Part shown: one piece after another, positions 16,768 to 25,267 of the stretch | Numbering within the stretch: the first letter of the stretch is position 1 | Layout: every line of letters starts with the position of its first letter | Assembly (NCBI GenBank): GCA_016721195.1 | Contig: JADKIO010000008.1 | Location: forward strand, 62,001 to 126,000 | Direction: 5' to 3' | Length of the DNA stretch: 64,000 bases | DNA from: Candidatus Geothrix skivensis | Lineage (GTDB): Bacteria > Acidobacteriota > Holophagae > Holophagales > Holophagaceae | The notes under the pieces: model-generated | Databases searched by the model: none | What the model saw: only the letters and a program-made list of their open reading frames with translations | What the model was told of the DNA's origin: nothing | Program-made: the position numbers and the translations under genes

Positions 16768-18945
16768 ATGCGCTTTCTGGCCCTGGCCTTTGCCTGCCTG
16801 CCCCTCCTGGCTTCCCAGGCCCCCAACCCGCCCCGCCTCGCCATCCCCAGGCTGGCCCACCCCCCCTCCATGGCCCGGGACACGGATCTCTCCACCTGGG
16901 CCGGGGCCATGAAGATCACCGAGTTCGGCATGATCATGCCGGACGACAAGGGCGAGAACCGCTGGCCCACCACCGTCCACCTGGGCTGGGGCGCCGAAGC
17001 GCTCTTCGTGGCCATCGAGGCCACGGATCCCGAGCCCTCGAAGATCCACGCGGCCCGCCACCTGCGGGACACCAACCAGGGCGACTTCGACTTCGTCGGG
17101 GTGGACTTGGATCCCTCGGGCAAGGGGCAGAGCATCCTCCGCTTCTTCGTGACGCCCCTGGGGGGTCAGATCGACGAGATCATGACCGACAGCACGGGCG
17201 AGAACCCTTCCTACGACTGCCTCTGGGATTCCACCGGCGTGCTCACCCCCACGGGCTACACCGTGAAGCTGCGCATCCCCTACAGCAGCCTGCGCCGCAT
17301 GCCCGGCGACTGGGGCCTGCGCATCCTGCGCATCATTCCCCGGGAGCGGCGCTACGGCATCTCCTGGCCCCGCATGAGCAAGGACGTGCAGTGCGACATC
17401 TGCCAGCTGGCCAAGGTCTCCGGCGCCCCCGTGGACAGACCGGGCTCGCCCTTCCTGCTCATCCCCTTCACCAGCTTCAACCGCACCCAGAGCCTGAACA
17501 CCGACCCCGTCGCCCCTGCGAAATCCCAGGCCCGCCTGGGCCTGGACCTGCGCTACGCCACCCAGGCCCTCACCCTGGAGGGCACGTACCGGCCGGACTT
17601 CGCCACGGCGGACGCCGACGTGGATCCCCTGCAGATCAACAGCCGCTTCAAGGTGTTCTATCCCGAGCGGCGGCCCTTCTTCCTGGAGGGCATGGAGCTG
17701 CTGGGGGCCCAGGGCGCCCAGCGGCAGTTCTTCAGCCGCTCCATCCAGAATCCCCTCTTCGGCCTGAAGGCCTCGGGGCAGGCCGACCTTGCCAGCTGGA
17801 CCGTGCTCCACACCAAGGATCAGGATGGCGGGCTCCTCCTCGGAGCCAGCGGCGCCTCGGGTGTGGAAGGCCTGCCCACCCGGGACACTGCGGCGGCGGT
17901 GAAGTTCAGCACCGGCGACCGGGGCTCGGGCCTGTCCCTGCTCGGCACCGACAAGGCCCTGCTGGGGGGCCCTGGGCCCACGGGAGGGCACAGCGGAGGC
18001 CTCTACCTGGATCAGTACCTGGGCACCGAGTTCCACTTCATCGGCAGCGCCGTGACGGCCCAGTCCCACCTCCCCCAGGTTGGAGGAACGATCTCATCCC
18101 AGCGTGGCACCGCCACCTCGGCGGAGCTGTCCTGGAACACCCGGAACTGGGCCGCCTGGGCCAGCGCCCAGGCCACCAGCCCCGACCTCCTGCTGCTCTC
18201 GGGCTTCACGGACCTGCAGGGCTACCGCCGCCACACGGCGGGCTTCGAATGGCGGAGCAACTGGAACGAGGGGAGGCTTGCTTCGGCCAATGTCTCCCCC
18301 CGCTGGCGGCGGCTCACCTGGTGGAGCGGCGAGCCCCTGGAGCGGGCCCTGGGCCTGGACGCCTCCTTCGAAACCGCGGGCCGGCTGAGCTTCTTCCTCA
18401 ACTGGGACATCGCCGGCCGCACCTGGGCCGAGGACCGGGCGCAGTCCGTGGCCGCCCGCGCCCTCACCCTGGGGGGCAACTGGCGGCGGCTGTCGGCCCT
18501 CCGGATTGGCTGGAACGCCACCCAGGCCCGCTCCCTCGAGCTGCGCACCGGCGCGCCCTCCCGCTTCCGTTCCGCGGCGCTGTTCCTCTACGGCACGGTG
18601 AGCTCCCTGTCCTACAACCTCACGGGTCAGCAGTCGGGCCTGGACCGGGAGGCCGACGACCAGCGCCTGATCCGGGCCCGGGCGCTCACGGCCACCGGCA
18701 GCTGGCAGTTCCCCCGCTCGGTCTACCTGAAGACCCAGGCCTTCGTGGTGCGCTACGACGGCACCGCCACCGAGGGAGTGGACAAATTCCTCAAGGCCTT
18801 CCTGGGCTGGCAGCCCAATGCCTTCACCAACGCCTACCTGGGCTGGTCGGGCCAGCGGCGGCGGGATCCGACCGCCGTCCTCCCCGGCGAGCGGACCGTG
18901 GAGCGGGGCCTCTTCGCCAAGGTCGCCTACGCCGTGCAGTTCTGA
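16768..18945 (+). CDS. DUF5916-type outer-membrane protein with CBM9-like N-domain
   Basis: 725 residues. Signal peptide at 1-16 (MRFLALAFACLPLLAS). Residues about 20-230 resemble a family 9 carbohydrate-binding fold (GWGAEALFVAIEATDPEP; GDFDFVGVDLDPSG; RIPYSSLR). The rest has alternating aromatic beta-strands typical of DUF5916 barrels, with FYPERRPFFLEGMELL as the family landmark and a C-terminal aromatic (YAVQF) expected for BAM insertion. The exact cargo is unknown. It ends 38 bp before the ABC exporter gene. Confidence 0.85.
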   Translation: MRFLALAFACLPLLASQAPNPPRLAIPRLAHPPSMARDTDLSTWAGAMKITEFGMIMPDDKGENRWPTTVHLGWGAEALFVAIEATDPEPSKIHAARHLRDTNQGDFDFVGVDLDPSGKGQSILRFFVTPLGGQIDEIMTDSTGENPSYDCLWDSTGVLTPTGYTVKLRIPYSSLRRMPGDWGLRILRIIPRERRYGISWPRMSKDVQCDICQLAKVSGAPVDRPGSPFLLIPFTSFNRTQSLNTDPVAPAKSQARLGLDLRYATQALTLEGTYRPDFATADADVDPLQINSRFKVFYPERRPFFLEGMELLGAQGAQRQFFSRSIQNPLFGLKASGQADLASWTVLHTKDQDGGLLLGASGASGVEGLPTRDTAAAVKFSTGDRGSGLSLLGTDKALLGGPGPTGGHSGGLYLDQYLGTEFHFIGSAVTAQSHLPQVGGTISSQRGTATSAELSWNTRNWAAWASAQATSPDLLLLSGFTDLQGYRRHTAGFEWRSNWNEGRLASANVSPRWRRLTWWSGEPLERALGLDASFETAGRLSFFLNWDIAGRTWAEDRAQSVAARALTLGGNWRRLSALRIGWNATQARSLELRTGAPSRFRSAALFLYGTVSSLSYNLTGQQSGLDREADDQRLIRARALTATGSWQFPRSVYLKTQAFVVRYDGTATEGVDKFLKAFLGWQPNAFTNAYLGWSGQRRRDPTAVLPGERTVERGLFAKVAYAVQF

Positions 18946-18971
18946 GGCCCCGGGCCACACTGGCTCCGGGC

Positions 18972-18984
18972 TACACTGGCTGCA
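18972..18984 (+). promoter_or_regulatory. Putative -10 box of a leaderless transcript
   Basis: TACACT at 18972-18977 ends 6 nt before the ATG at 18984. There is no Shine-Dalgarno sequence. Confidence 0.5.
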
Positions 18985-19658
18985 TGCTGCAGCTGGAACG
19001 CATCACCCGCGCCTACGAACTCGGCGGCGAGCGCGCCGGCGTGTTTGGAGTCACGCTGGAGGTGCCGAAGGGCTGCCTGGCGGTGCTGGCGGGCCCCAGC
19101 GGCAGCGGCAAGACCACCCTGCTCCAGCTGGCGGGCCTGCTCGATGTTCCCGACGAAGGCGAGGTGCGCCTCGGGGGCGAAGCGGTTTCCGGACTCGCCG
19201 AACAGGCCCGCTGCGACCTCCGCCTCCGGCGGCTGGGCTTCGTGTTCCAGGCCTTCAACCTGGTGCCCGTGCTGTCGGCGCTGGAGAACGTCATGCTGCC
19301 CCTCCAGCTCCAGGGCGTGGCCGAAGGGGAAGCCCGGACCCGCGCCGAGGCGGCCCTGGAACGGGTGGGCCTTTCCGACCGCAGGCACCACCGCCCGGGC
19401 CAGCTGAGCGGCGGGCAGCAGCAGCGGGCGGCCATCGCCCGGGCCCTGGCCCCCGACCCGCTGCTGGTGCTGGCGGACGAGCCCACCGCCAGCCTGGACC
19501 ACGCCCATGGCGGCCCCCTCATGGACCTGATGGTCGAGCTGGCCCAGGAGCGCGGCGTCACCTTCCTGGTGGCCAGCCATGACCCCGCCGTCATCGCCCG
19601 CGCCCACCGCGTCTTCCGCCTCGCCGACGGGCGGCTGGTGGGGGAGGAGCGCACATGA
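18984..19658 (+). CDS. ABC transporter ATP-binding protein (LolD/MacB type)
   Basis: 224 residues. Walker A is GPSGSGKTT (residues 36-44), the Q-loop is VFQAFNLVPVLSALENV, the signature LSGGQQQR and Walker B LLVLADEPTASLD. The QAFNLVPVLSALENVMLPL stretch is typical of the MacB/LolD group, which power extraction or efflux rather than import. Start ATG at 18984. It overlaps the permease gene by 4 bp (ATGA). Likely job: moving a lipoprotein or lipid-like substrate with the FtsX-type permease. Confidence 0.95.
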   Translation: MLQLERITRAYELGGERAGVFGVTLEVPKGCLAVLAGPSGSGKTTLLQLAGLLDVPDEGEVRLGGEAVSGLAEQARCDLRLRRLGFVFQAFNLVPVLSALENVMLPLQLQGVAEGEARTRAEAALERVGLSDRRHHRPGQLSGGQQQRAAIARALAPDPLLVLADEPTASLDHAHGGPLMDLMVELAQERGVTFLVASHDPAVIARAHRVFRLADGRLVGEERT

Positions 19659-20899
19659 TCCTCGCCCGGCTGGCCCTCCGGAACCTGCTGCGGCAGCGGC
19701 GTCGCACGGCGCTGACGCTGATGGTGATCGTCGCGGGCTTCCTGGCCCTCAGCCTGGCGGGGGGCTTCATGGCCCAGACCTTCCAGGGGCTTTCGGACGC
19801 GGCCATCCGCGGCGGACTGGGGCACCTCCAGGTGCTGCCGCCCGGGGCCCTGGAGGGCGACGAGGCCCAGAGCCTCGAGAAGGCCCTGCCCGATGGGGAG
19901 GCCCTGGCCGCGCGGCTCCGCCAGGACCCGGCGGTGGCCGAGGTGCTGCCCCGCATCCAGTTCATGGGGCTCCTGTCCAGCGGGCCCAAGAGCGTGGCCT
20001 TCCTGGGCACGGCCGTGGACCCGGCCCTGGAACCCAGGTTCATGGCCACTGCCGAAGCCATGGAGGGCGGTGCCAAGGCCCCCGGTGGCGCAGGATCCCG
20101 CTGGCTGGCCGCCGATCCGGCGGCTCGGGAGGTGCTCCTGGGAACGGGTTTGGCCCGGGCCCTGGGCGCCAGTGTCGGCTCCTCCCTCACCCTCATGTCC
20201 ACCACCCGGGATGGCGCCCTGAACGCCGTGGATGTGGACGTGGTGGGTCTGCAGGATCTCGGCCTGCGGGAGCTGAACGACCGCTTCCTTACGGTCAGCC
20301 TGGCTACCGCAGACCAGTTGCTGGATGCGGCTCAGGCGCGTTCGCGCCTGAGTGTGGTACTCAGGCGGCCTCAGAGCACCGCGGCAGAGCAGGCGCGATT
20401 CCAGACGCTGCTTCCGGGTACCTCCGTGAAGCCCTGGTTCGAGCTGGCCTCCTTCTACCGGCAGGTGAAGCTGCTCTACTTCGCCATCTTCGGCTTCCTG
20501 GGCCTGGTGCTCTTCCTGGTGGTGCTGCTGGCCACCGCCAACACCCTGCTCATGTCCGTCATGGAGCGGGTGCGGGAGTTCGGTGTGCTGCGGGCCATGG
20601 GCCTCCAGCCTCGTCAGCTGCTGAAGCTGCTCCAGTGGGAAGGGGCCTTCCTGGGGCTCCTGGGCAGCGCCCTGGGGCTCGCCGCCACCCTGCTGCTGCG
20701 GGCGGGCCTGAATGCCCTCCATCTCGTGATGCCCGCCCCGCCGGGCACCAGCCATGGCTACGAGCTGAACATCCACTTCGTGCCCCTGGTCTACTTCATC
20801 GTGGCCCTGGGCCTCCAGGCCACCCTCCAGGTGAGTGCCCTGTTCCCGGGCATCAAGGCCGCCCGCCTGCGCATCGTGGAGGCGCTCAGGCATGTATGA
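19655..20899 (+). CDS. FtsX-family ABC transporter permease
   Basis: 414 residues. Four membrane helices in the LolC/MacB layout: one at residues 20-40, a large periplasmic domain at 45-265, then three helices (LLYFAIFGFLGLVLFLVVLL; LLGSALGLAATLLL; VPLVYFIVALGLQ). The MERVREFGVLRAMGLQPRQLLKLL motif is the FtsX-domain cytoplasmic coupling helix. Overlaps the ATPase gene by 4 bp and the next gene by 8 bp, so it is one operon. A REP-like hairpin is embedded at 20331-20352. Confidence 0.94.
   Translation: MILARLALRNLLRQRRRTALTLMVIVAGFLALSLAGGFMAQTFQGLSDAAIRGGLGHLQVLPPGALEGDEAQSLEKALPDGEALAARLRQDPAVAEVLPRIQFMGLLSSGPKSVAFLGTAVDPALEPRFMATAEAMEGGAKAPGGAGSRWLAADPAAREVLLGTGLARALGASVGSSLTLMSTTRDGALNAVDVDVVGLQDLGLRELNDRFLTVSLATADQLLDAAQARSRLSVVLRRPQSTAAEQARFQTLLPGTSVKPWFELASFYRQVKLLYFAIFGFLGLVLFLVVLLATANTLLMSVMERVREFGVLRAMGLQPRQLLKLLQWEGAFLGLLGSALGLAATLLLRAGLNALHLVMPAPPGTSHGYELNIHFVPLVYFIVALGLQATLQVSALFPGIKAARLRIVEALRHV
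20331..20352. repeat. Perfect 10-bp stem hairpin inside the permease gene
   Basis: CTCAGGCGCG-TT-CGCGCCTGAG. Same loop and core as the intergenic hairpin at 2070-2091, differing by one compensated base pair. Here it encodes AQARSRLSV. Confidence 0.55.
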
Positions 20900-21548
20900 A
20901 GCCCGACTGAAACTCCTCCTGGCCCTTCTCCTGGCGCACCTCGCCGGGCCCCTCCGGGCCGATGGGGTGGAAGTGGCCCTGGGGGTCGCGGTAGGCATCA
21001 CCCACCAGGGACCCACCCTCCAGTCGCGGAAGGACAACACCACCGCCCTGCAGCTCCGGGCCGGCTGGGATCAATCCCCTTCGTATCGCCAGCTGGACCA
21101 GTGGCAGGTCATGGCGCTCTCCGGATCCAGTGAGTACTTGAAATTCGCCATGTCGGGCCTGGGCCTGCAGCGCAGCTGGTGGACGGAACATCACGGCGCC
21201 CAGGCCGCCCTGGGGGCGGAACTGCGGGTGGAGCGCTACCAGGGCCACGGCAGCCTGGCGGCGGGCCCCTCCCCCTTCGCCAACGAGCAGACTTGGATGG
21301 TGCGGCCCTGGGTCCGCGCCCAGGCCGGATTCCGGGGCATCCTCGTCCCCCTTCCCAGCCCGGCGGCCGAGCTGCTCGCCGGGCTCACCCAAGGCGGCAG
21401 GTACAGCCATCCCTTCACCCGCCTTGAAGTTGCCGTGCCCCTCTGGCATCAGGGCGGCGAAGGCGCTGCCGGCACCCTCCGCCGCATGGCCCCCCGCTGG
21501 GAAGCCTCCCTCCAGTTCGGCATGCGCTTCAGCCGGGCGGTGCGGTGA
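20892..21548 (+). CDS. Exported protein of the ABC operon, possible outer-membrane barrel
   Basis: 218 residues; no family recognised. Signal peptide at about 1-22 (LLLALLLAHLAGPLRA). The mature part has alternating polar and hydrophobic strands and ends in FGMRFSRAVR, suggesting a small beta-barrel or periplasmic beta protein. The ATG at 20892 overlaps the permease stop by 8 bp and its own stop overlaps pgpA by 4 bp. It is therefore probably a partner of the exporter, perhaps the outer-membrane acceptor; this is inference from context. Confidence 0.65.
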   Translation: MYEARLKLLLALLLAHLAGPLRADGVEVALGVAVGITHQGPTLQSRKDNTTALQLRAGWDQSPSYRQLDQWQVMALSGSSEYLKFAMSGLGLQRSWWTEHHGAQAALGAELRVERYQGHGSLAAGPSPFANEQTWMVRPWVRAQAGFRGILVPLPSPAAELLAGLTQGGRYSHPFTRLEVAVPLWHQGGEGAAGTLRRMAPRWEASLQFGMRFSRAVR

Positions 21549-22099
21549 CGGCCCGACCCGCGCCCCGCCTCGCCTGGTGGATCGCCACGGGACTGGGCAG
21601 CGGCTACCTGAAACCCGCGCCCGGCACCTGGGGCAGCCTGGCGGGACTGGCGGCCTGGCTCCTGCTCGTGGGTGGCCTGAGCCGCACCACCTGGGTGCTC
21701 ACGCCCTGGCTTCTTCTCGCAGCGCCAGTGGTCCTGACGCTGCTTGCCGTCTGGGCCGCGGACCGTGTGGTCCGGGAGACCGGCCAGAAGGATCCCGCCT
21801 TCATCGTGGCCGACGAGTGGGCGGGCATCTGGATCGCCCTCACGCCCCTGCTGTTCACCATGACCCTGCAGCCCCAACCCGTGCTGCTCTGGACGGCCCG
21901 GCTGGTGGCGCCCTTCGCGCTGTTCCGCCTCTTCGACATCTGGAAGCCCGGCGCGGTCAACGCCGCCCAAGGCCTGCCCGGCGGCTGGGGCGTGGTGGTC
22001 GACGACGTGCTGGCGGGCCTGCTGGCGGCCCTCATCGTCTGGCCCCTGGACCGCTGGCTGGGGGCCCAGTCCCTGCTGCATCCGGAGCTGTGGCGCTAA
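21545..22099 (+). CDS. pgpA: Phosphatidylglycerophosphatase A
   Basis: Dephosphorylates phosphatidylglycerophosphate to phosphatidylglycerol in the inner membrane. 184 residues. The family landmarks are GSGYLKPAPGTWGSL near residue 18, FIVADEWAGIW, and LFRLFDIWKPG followed by GGWGVVVDDVLAG. Hydrophobic helices lie between these. Start is GTG at 21545, overlapping the previous stop (GTGA), so it is coupled to the exporter operon. This links the exporter loosely to envelope lipids. Confidence 0.93.
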   Translation: MTARPAPRLAWWIATGLGSGYLKPAPGTWGSLAGLAAWLLLVGGLSRTTWVLTPWLLLAAPVVLTLLAVWAADRVVRETGQKDPAFIVADEWAGIWIALTPLLFTMTLQPQPVLLWTARLVAPFALFRLFDIWKPGAVNAAQGLPGGWGVVVDDVLAGLLAALIVWPLDRWLGAQSLLHPELWR

Positions 22100-22194
22100 G
22101 CGGACGCCTCCAGCTGCGCACCCGGAGGTGCCTACTTGAGCGGCATGGGCACAGGTCTATGCTTGGGTCGCGCCGCTTGCCTGCTGGAGTCGCC

Positions 22195-23274
22195 ATGACC
22201 TCTGTCCTCTTCGAGCCCTACCGCCTTGGCCGGATCACGCTGCCCAACCGCGTGGTGATGGCCCCCATGACCCGCTGCCGAGCCATCGGCAATGTGCCCA
22301 ACGCCCTCATGGCCACCTACTACGGACAGCGCGCCACGGGCGGCCTGCTCATCACCGAAGGCACGGCCCCCGCGCCAGAGGCGCTGAGTTACGCGCGCAT
22401 CCCCGGCATCTTCACAGCGGAGCAGGTGGCCGGTTGGAAGCTGGTCACCGGGGCTGTGCATGCCCGGGGCGGGGCCATCTTTCTTCAGATGATGCACACT
22501 GGCCGCGTGGGCCATCCCGCCAATCTGCCTGAGGGCACGGGGCTGGTCGCGCCTTCGGCCCTGCAGGCCAAGGGCGACATGTGGACCGACAGCCAGGGCA
22601 TGCAGCCCATCGGCATGCCCAGGGCCCTGACCACGGCGGAGCTGCTCACGGTGCAGGAGTCCTTCGTGCAGGGCGCAAACCACGCCATCACCGCGGGCTT
22701 CGACGGCATCGAACTCCACGCCGCCAATGGCTACCTGCTGGAGCAGTTTCTCAACCCCGGTACCAATCAACGCACCGATGGCTACGGGGGCTCCGTGGAA
22801 GCCCGCGCCCGCTTCGTGCTGGAGGTGGCCGCGAAAACCGCCGGGGCCATCGGCGCCGATCGCGTGGGCATCCGGCTGTCCCCCTTCGGCGTGTTCAACG
22901 ACATGCCCCCCTACGACGAAGTGGAGGCCACCTACCTGCTGCTGGCCCGGGAGCTCTCCAGGCTTGGGCTCGCCTACCTGCACCTGGTGGACCACAGCGC
23001 CATGGGGGCGCCCCCGGTGCCCGATGACATCAAGGCGGCCCTGAGGAAAACCTTCCAGGGCACCTTCATCCTCAGCGGCGGCTACGACCGGGCTCGTGCG
23101 GAAAACGATCTGGCCGCGAAAAAGGGCGACCTGGTGGCCTTCGGCCGTCCCTTCCTCGCTAACCCGGACCTGGTCCAGCGGCTTCAGGACCATGCACTCC
23201 TTGCCGAGGCGCACATGGACAGCTTCTACACGCCTGGCGAGCAGGGCTACACGGACTACCCGGCCCTGGCCTAG
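22195..23274 (+). CDS. Old Yellow Enzyme-type alkene reductase (FMN, NAD(P)H)
   Basis: 359 residues, NemA/XenB-like class. TIM barrel with N-terminal PYRLGRITLPNRVVMAPMTR, the FMN/substrate pair in IELHAANGYLLEQFL (His-x-x-Asn), then NQRTDGYGGSVEARARF, and FILSGGYDRARAE and GRPFLANPDL near the C-terminus. It reduces activated C=C bonds, nitro compounds or nitrate esters in relatives; physiological substrate unknown. Start ATG at 22195 with GGAG upstream; a -10-like TATGCT lies at about 22158. Stands alone, convergent with the winged-helix regulator 3 bp away. Confidence 0.93.
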   Translation: MTSVLFEPYRLGRITLPNRVVMAPMTRCRAIGNVPNALMATYYGQRATGGLLITEGTAPAPEALSYARIPGIFTAEQVAGWKLVTGAVHARGGAIFLQMMHTGRVGHPANLPEGTGLVAPSALQAKGDMWTDSQGMQPIGMPRALTTAELLTVQESFVQGANHAITAGFDGIELHAANGYLLEQFLNPGTNQRTDGYGGSVEARARFVLEVAAKTAGAIGADRVGIRLSPFGVFNDMPPYDEVEATYLLLARELSRLGLAYLHLVDHSAMGAPPVPDDIKAALRKTFQGTFILSGGYDRARAENDLAAKKGDLVAFGRPFLANPDLVQRLQDHALLAEAHMDSFYTPGEQGYTDYPALA

Positions 23275-23277
23275 CTC

Positions 23278-23604
23278 TCAGCGAACCTTGCCGAGGGCCA
23301 AGAGGGCCGCGATGCGCTGGTGCTGCTCGATGGGATGCCGCAGGGGCAAGTCCAGGTTCACCCGGTACTCGTTGCTCCGGGCGTCGTCCTGTCGGCGGCT
23401 CCGGCTGAGGTACCCCTCCGCTTCGAGCTCGTCCAGGATGCGCTGCACGGCCCGGTAGGTGATCCCCACCCGGTCCGCCAGGTCCTGAATGCGCAGGGTC
23501 GGCTCCTGAGCCAGGCAGATGAGCACGTGGGCGTGGTTGGACAGGAAGGTCCAGGGCGTGGTCGGGGCTCTGGAGGGTGATTTTCTGGACAACGGTCGTT
23601 TCAT
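23278..23604 (-). CDS. Winged-helix transcriptional regulator
   Basis: 108 residues. MarR/ArsR-like winged helix with the recognition region LRIQDLADRVGITYRAVQRILDELEAEGYL and a wing RSRRQDDARSNEY. No ligand pocket or Cys pair is evident; the N-terminus is basic. Start ATG at 23604 with GGAGG. It is divergent from the bicarbonate-transporter gene, with a palindromic site between them that covers its own -10 box, so it is likely autoregulated and controls sbtA-purE-purK. Confidence 0.82.
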   Translation of the reverse strand: MKRPLSRKSPSRAPTTPWTFLSNHAHVLICLAQEPTLRIQDLADRVGITYRAVQRILDELEAEGYLSRSRRQDDARSNEYRVNLDLPLRHPIEQHQRIAALLALGKVR

Positions 23605-23723
23605 GCTTCCATCCTCCCTGTTTTGCGTGTCTCATTATACATGTAATATATTTCATGTATTTTGATTCATCTATTTATTCCACCCAGTTCCCTCCGGGGT
23701 CCCAATCCATAGGAGACAAGGAT
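23605..23723. promoter_or_regulatory. AT-rich divergent promoter region with palindromic operator
   Basis: Unusually AT-rich against its surroundings. The operator candidate is TACATG-N10-CATGTA at 23638-23659 with an AT-only core. On the minus strand TATAAT (23639-23634) is a perfect -10 box for the regulator and overlaps the operator edge. On the plus strand AGGAG at 23711-23715 serves sbtA. Confidence 0.7.
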
Positions 23724-24785
23724 TTGGCCACGCTCGACCTCCTCCGCGCCAACCTGCTTTCGCCCATTGTCCTGGCCTTTGCCCTGGGCCTCGTCGCCCG
23801 CCTGCTGCGCAGCGAGCTGCGCCTTCCCCCGGCCCTCTACAGCAGCCTCGCCATCTACCTGCTCCTGGCCCTGGGCCTGAAGGGTGGCCACGAACTGGGC
23901 CAGGTGGGCTGGGCCACGATCGCCAAACCCGCTGCGGTGACCCTGCTGCTGGGCTGCATCACGCCCCTGACGGCCTACTTCGTCCTCCGGCGCTTCGGCC
24001 GCTTCTCCACGGCGGATTCCGCGGGCATCGCCGCCCACTACGGTTCAGTGTCCGCGGTGACCTTCATCGCGGCGCAGCAGTTCGTGAGCTCCATGGGCGG
24101 CGTGGCGGAAAGCTACATGCCGACCCTGCTGGCCCTGCTGGAGAGCCCCGGCATCCACATCGCCCTGGGCCTGGGGGTGCTGGCCAAGACCCGGACCGCC
24201 ACGGCCCTCTCCGTGGAGGAAGTGTCGGTGTCCGCGGGCGGGGGCGGCACCGCCACCCTGGGCACGGGCCCGGAGCCCGTGGTGGTGCCCCCGTCCCTGC
24301 TGCAGTCCCTGCATGAAGTCCTCACCGGCCGCACGATGATCCTGCTCGCGGGTGGGCTCGTGGTGGGCTGGCTCATGGGCGACCGGGGCTGGAAACAGGT
24401 CGAGCCCTTCTTCGACACGGGCTTCAAGGGGGCCCTGATGCTCTTCCTCCTGGAGATGGGCATGCTGGCCGCGGACCGCCTCGGGGAGCTGCGCCGGGTG
24501 GGACCCTTCCTCCTGGCCTTCGGCACGCTGGTGCCGCTCGTCCACGGGGTCCTGGGCGTCCTGCTGGGGCACCTGGCGGGCCTCTCCCCGGCCGGCGCCA
24601 CGGTGCTGGGGGCCATGGCCGCCAGCGCCTCCTACATTGCCGCGCCACCGGCCGTGCGCACGACCCTGCCGGAGGCCAACCCCACCTTTTCGCTGGCCCT
24701 CGCCCTGGGCATCACCTTCCCCTTCAACGTGGTGATCGGCATCCCCCTCTTCTGGGGCTTCGCCAGCTTCCTGGGGAGCCGCTGA
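23724..24785 (+). CDS. SbtA-family sodium-dependent bicarbonate transporter
   Basis: 353 residues, about ten hydrophobic helices in two inverted halves with a cytoplasmic loop (about 160-190) between them. Recognised by SbtA-like patterns: AAHYGSVSAVTFIAA, LLEMGMLAADRLGELR, LVHGVLGVLLG and ASASYIAAPPAVRTTLPEANP. Cyanobacterial SbtA imports bicarbonate with sodium. Start is TTG at 23724, chosen because AGGAG is 8 nt upstream; the longer open frame from 23577 would run through the regulator promoter. Its stop overlaps purE (TGATG). Substrate is inferred from the family. Confidence 0.85.
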   Translation: MATLDLLRANLLSPIVLAFALGLVARLLRSELRLPPALYSSLAIYLLLALGLKGGHELGQVGWATIAKPAAVTLLLGCITPLTAYFVLRRFGRFSTADSAGIAAHYGSVSAVTFIAAQQFVSSMGGVAESYMPTLLALLESPGIHIALGLGVLAKTRTATALSVEEVSVSAGGGGTATLGTGPEPVVVPPSLLQSLHEVLTGRTMILLAGGLVVGWLMGDRGWKQVEPFFDTGFKGALMLFLLEMGMLAADRLGELRRVGPFLLAFGTLVPLVHGVLGVLLGHLAGLSPAGATVLGAMAASASYIAAPPAVRTTLPEANPTFSLALALGITFPFNVVIGIPLFWGFASFLGSR

Positions 24786-25267
24786 TGAGTCCCCTGGTCG
24801 GCATCATCATGGGCAGCCGCAGCGACTTCGAGGTGATGGCAAACGCCTGCGACGCGCTGGAGTCCCTGGGCGTGCCCTTCGAGGCCCGGGTGGTCTCGGC
24901 CCACCGCACGCCCGCCTGGATGGCCGAGTACGCAACCACTGCCGAGGCCCGGGGCCTCAAGGTCATCATCGCCGGCGCCGGTGGGGCCGCCCACCTGCCC
25001 GGCATGGTGGCGGCCCACACCCTGCTGCCGGTGCTGGGGGTGCCCGTGGCTGCCACGGGGCTGAACGGCCTGGATTCGCTGCTGTCCATCGTCCAGATGC
25101 CCGGCGGCGTGCCCGTGGGCACCCTGGCCATCGGCAAGGCTGGCGCCCGCAACGCGGCGCTGCTGGCGGCCCAGATCCTGGCGCTCTCGGATCGGGGGCT
25201 GCATCAGCGCCTCCAGGAACTGCGGCAGTCGGCCGAGGTCGCTGTCCGGGCGGAGGTGCTGCGGTGA
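24785..25267 (+). CDS. purE: N5-carboxyaminoimidazole ribonucleotide mutase
   Basis: Converts N5-CAIR to CAIR in purine synthesis (class I PurE). 160 residues. Motifs are GSRSDFEVM near residue 10, VVSAHRTP near 37 and AGAGGAAHLPGM near 66. ATG at 24785 overlaps the transporter stop by one base, and the stop overlaps purK by 4 bp. Presence of purK next door fits the class I, CO2-independent route. Confidence 0.97.
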   Translation: MSPLVGIIMGSRSDFEVMANACDALESLGVPFEARVVSAHRTPAWMAEYATTAEARGLKVIIAGAGGAAHLPGMVAAHTLLPVLGVPVAATGLNGLDSLLSIVQMPGGVPVGTLAIGKAGARNAALLAAQILALSDRGLHQRLQELRQSAEVAVRAEVLR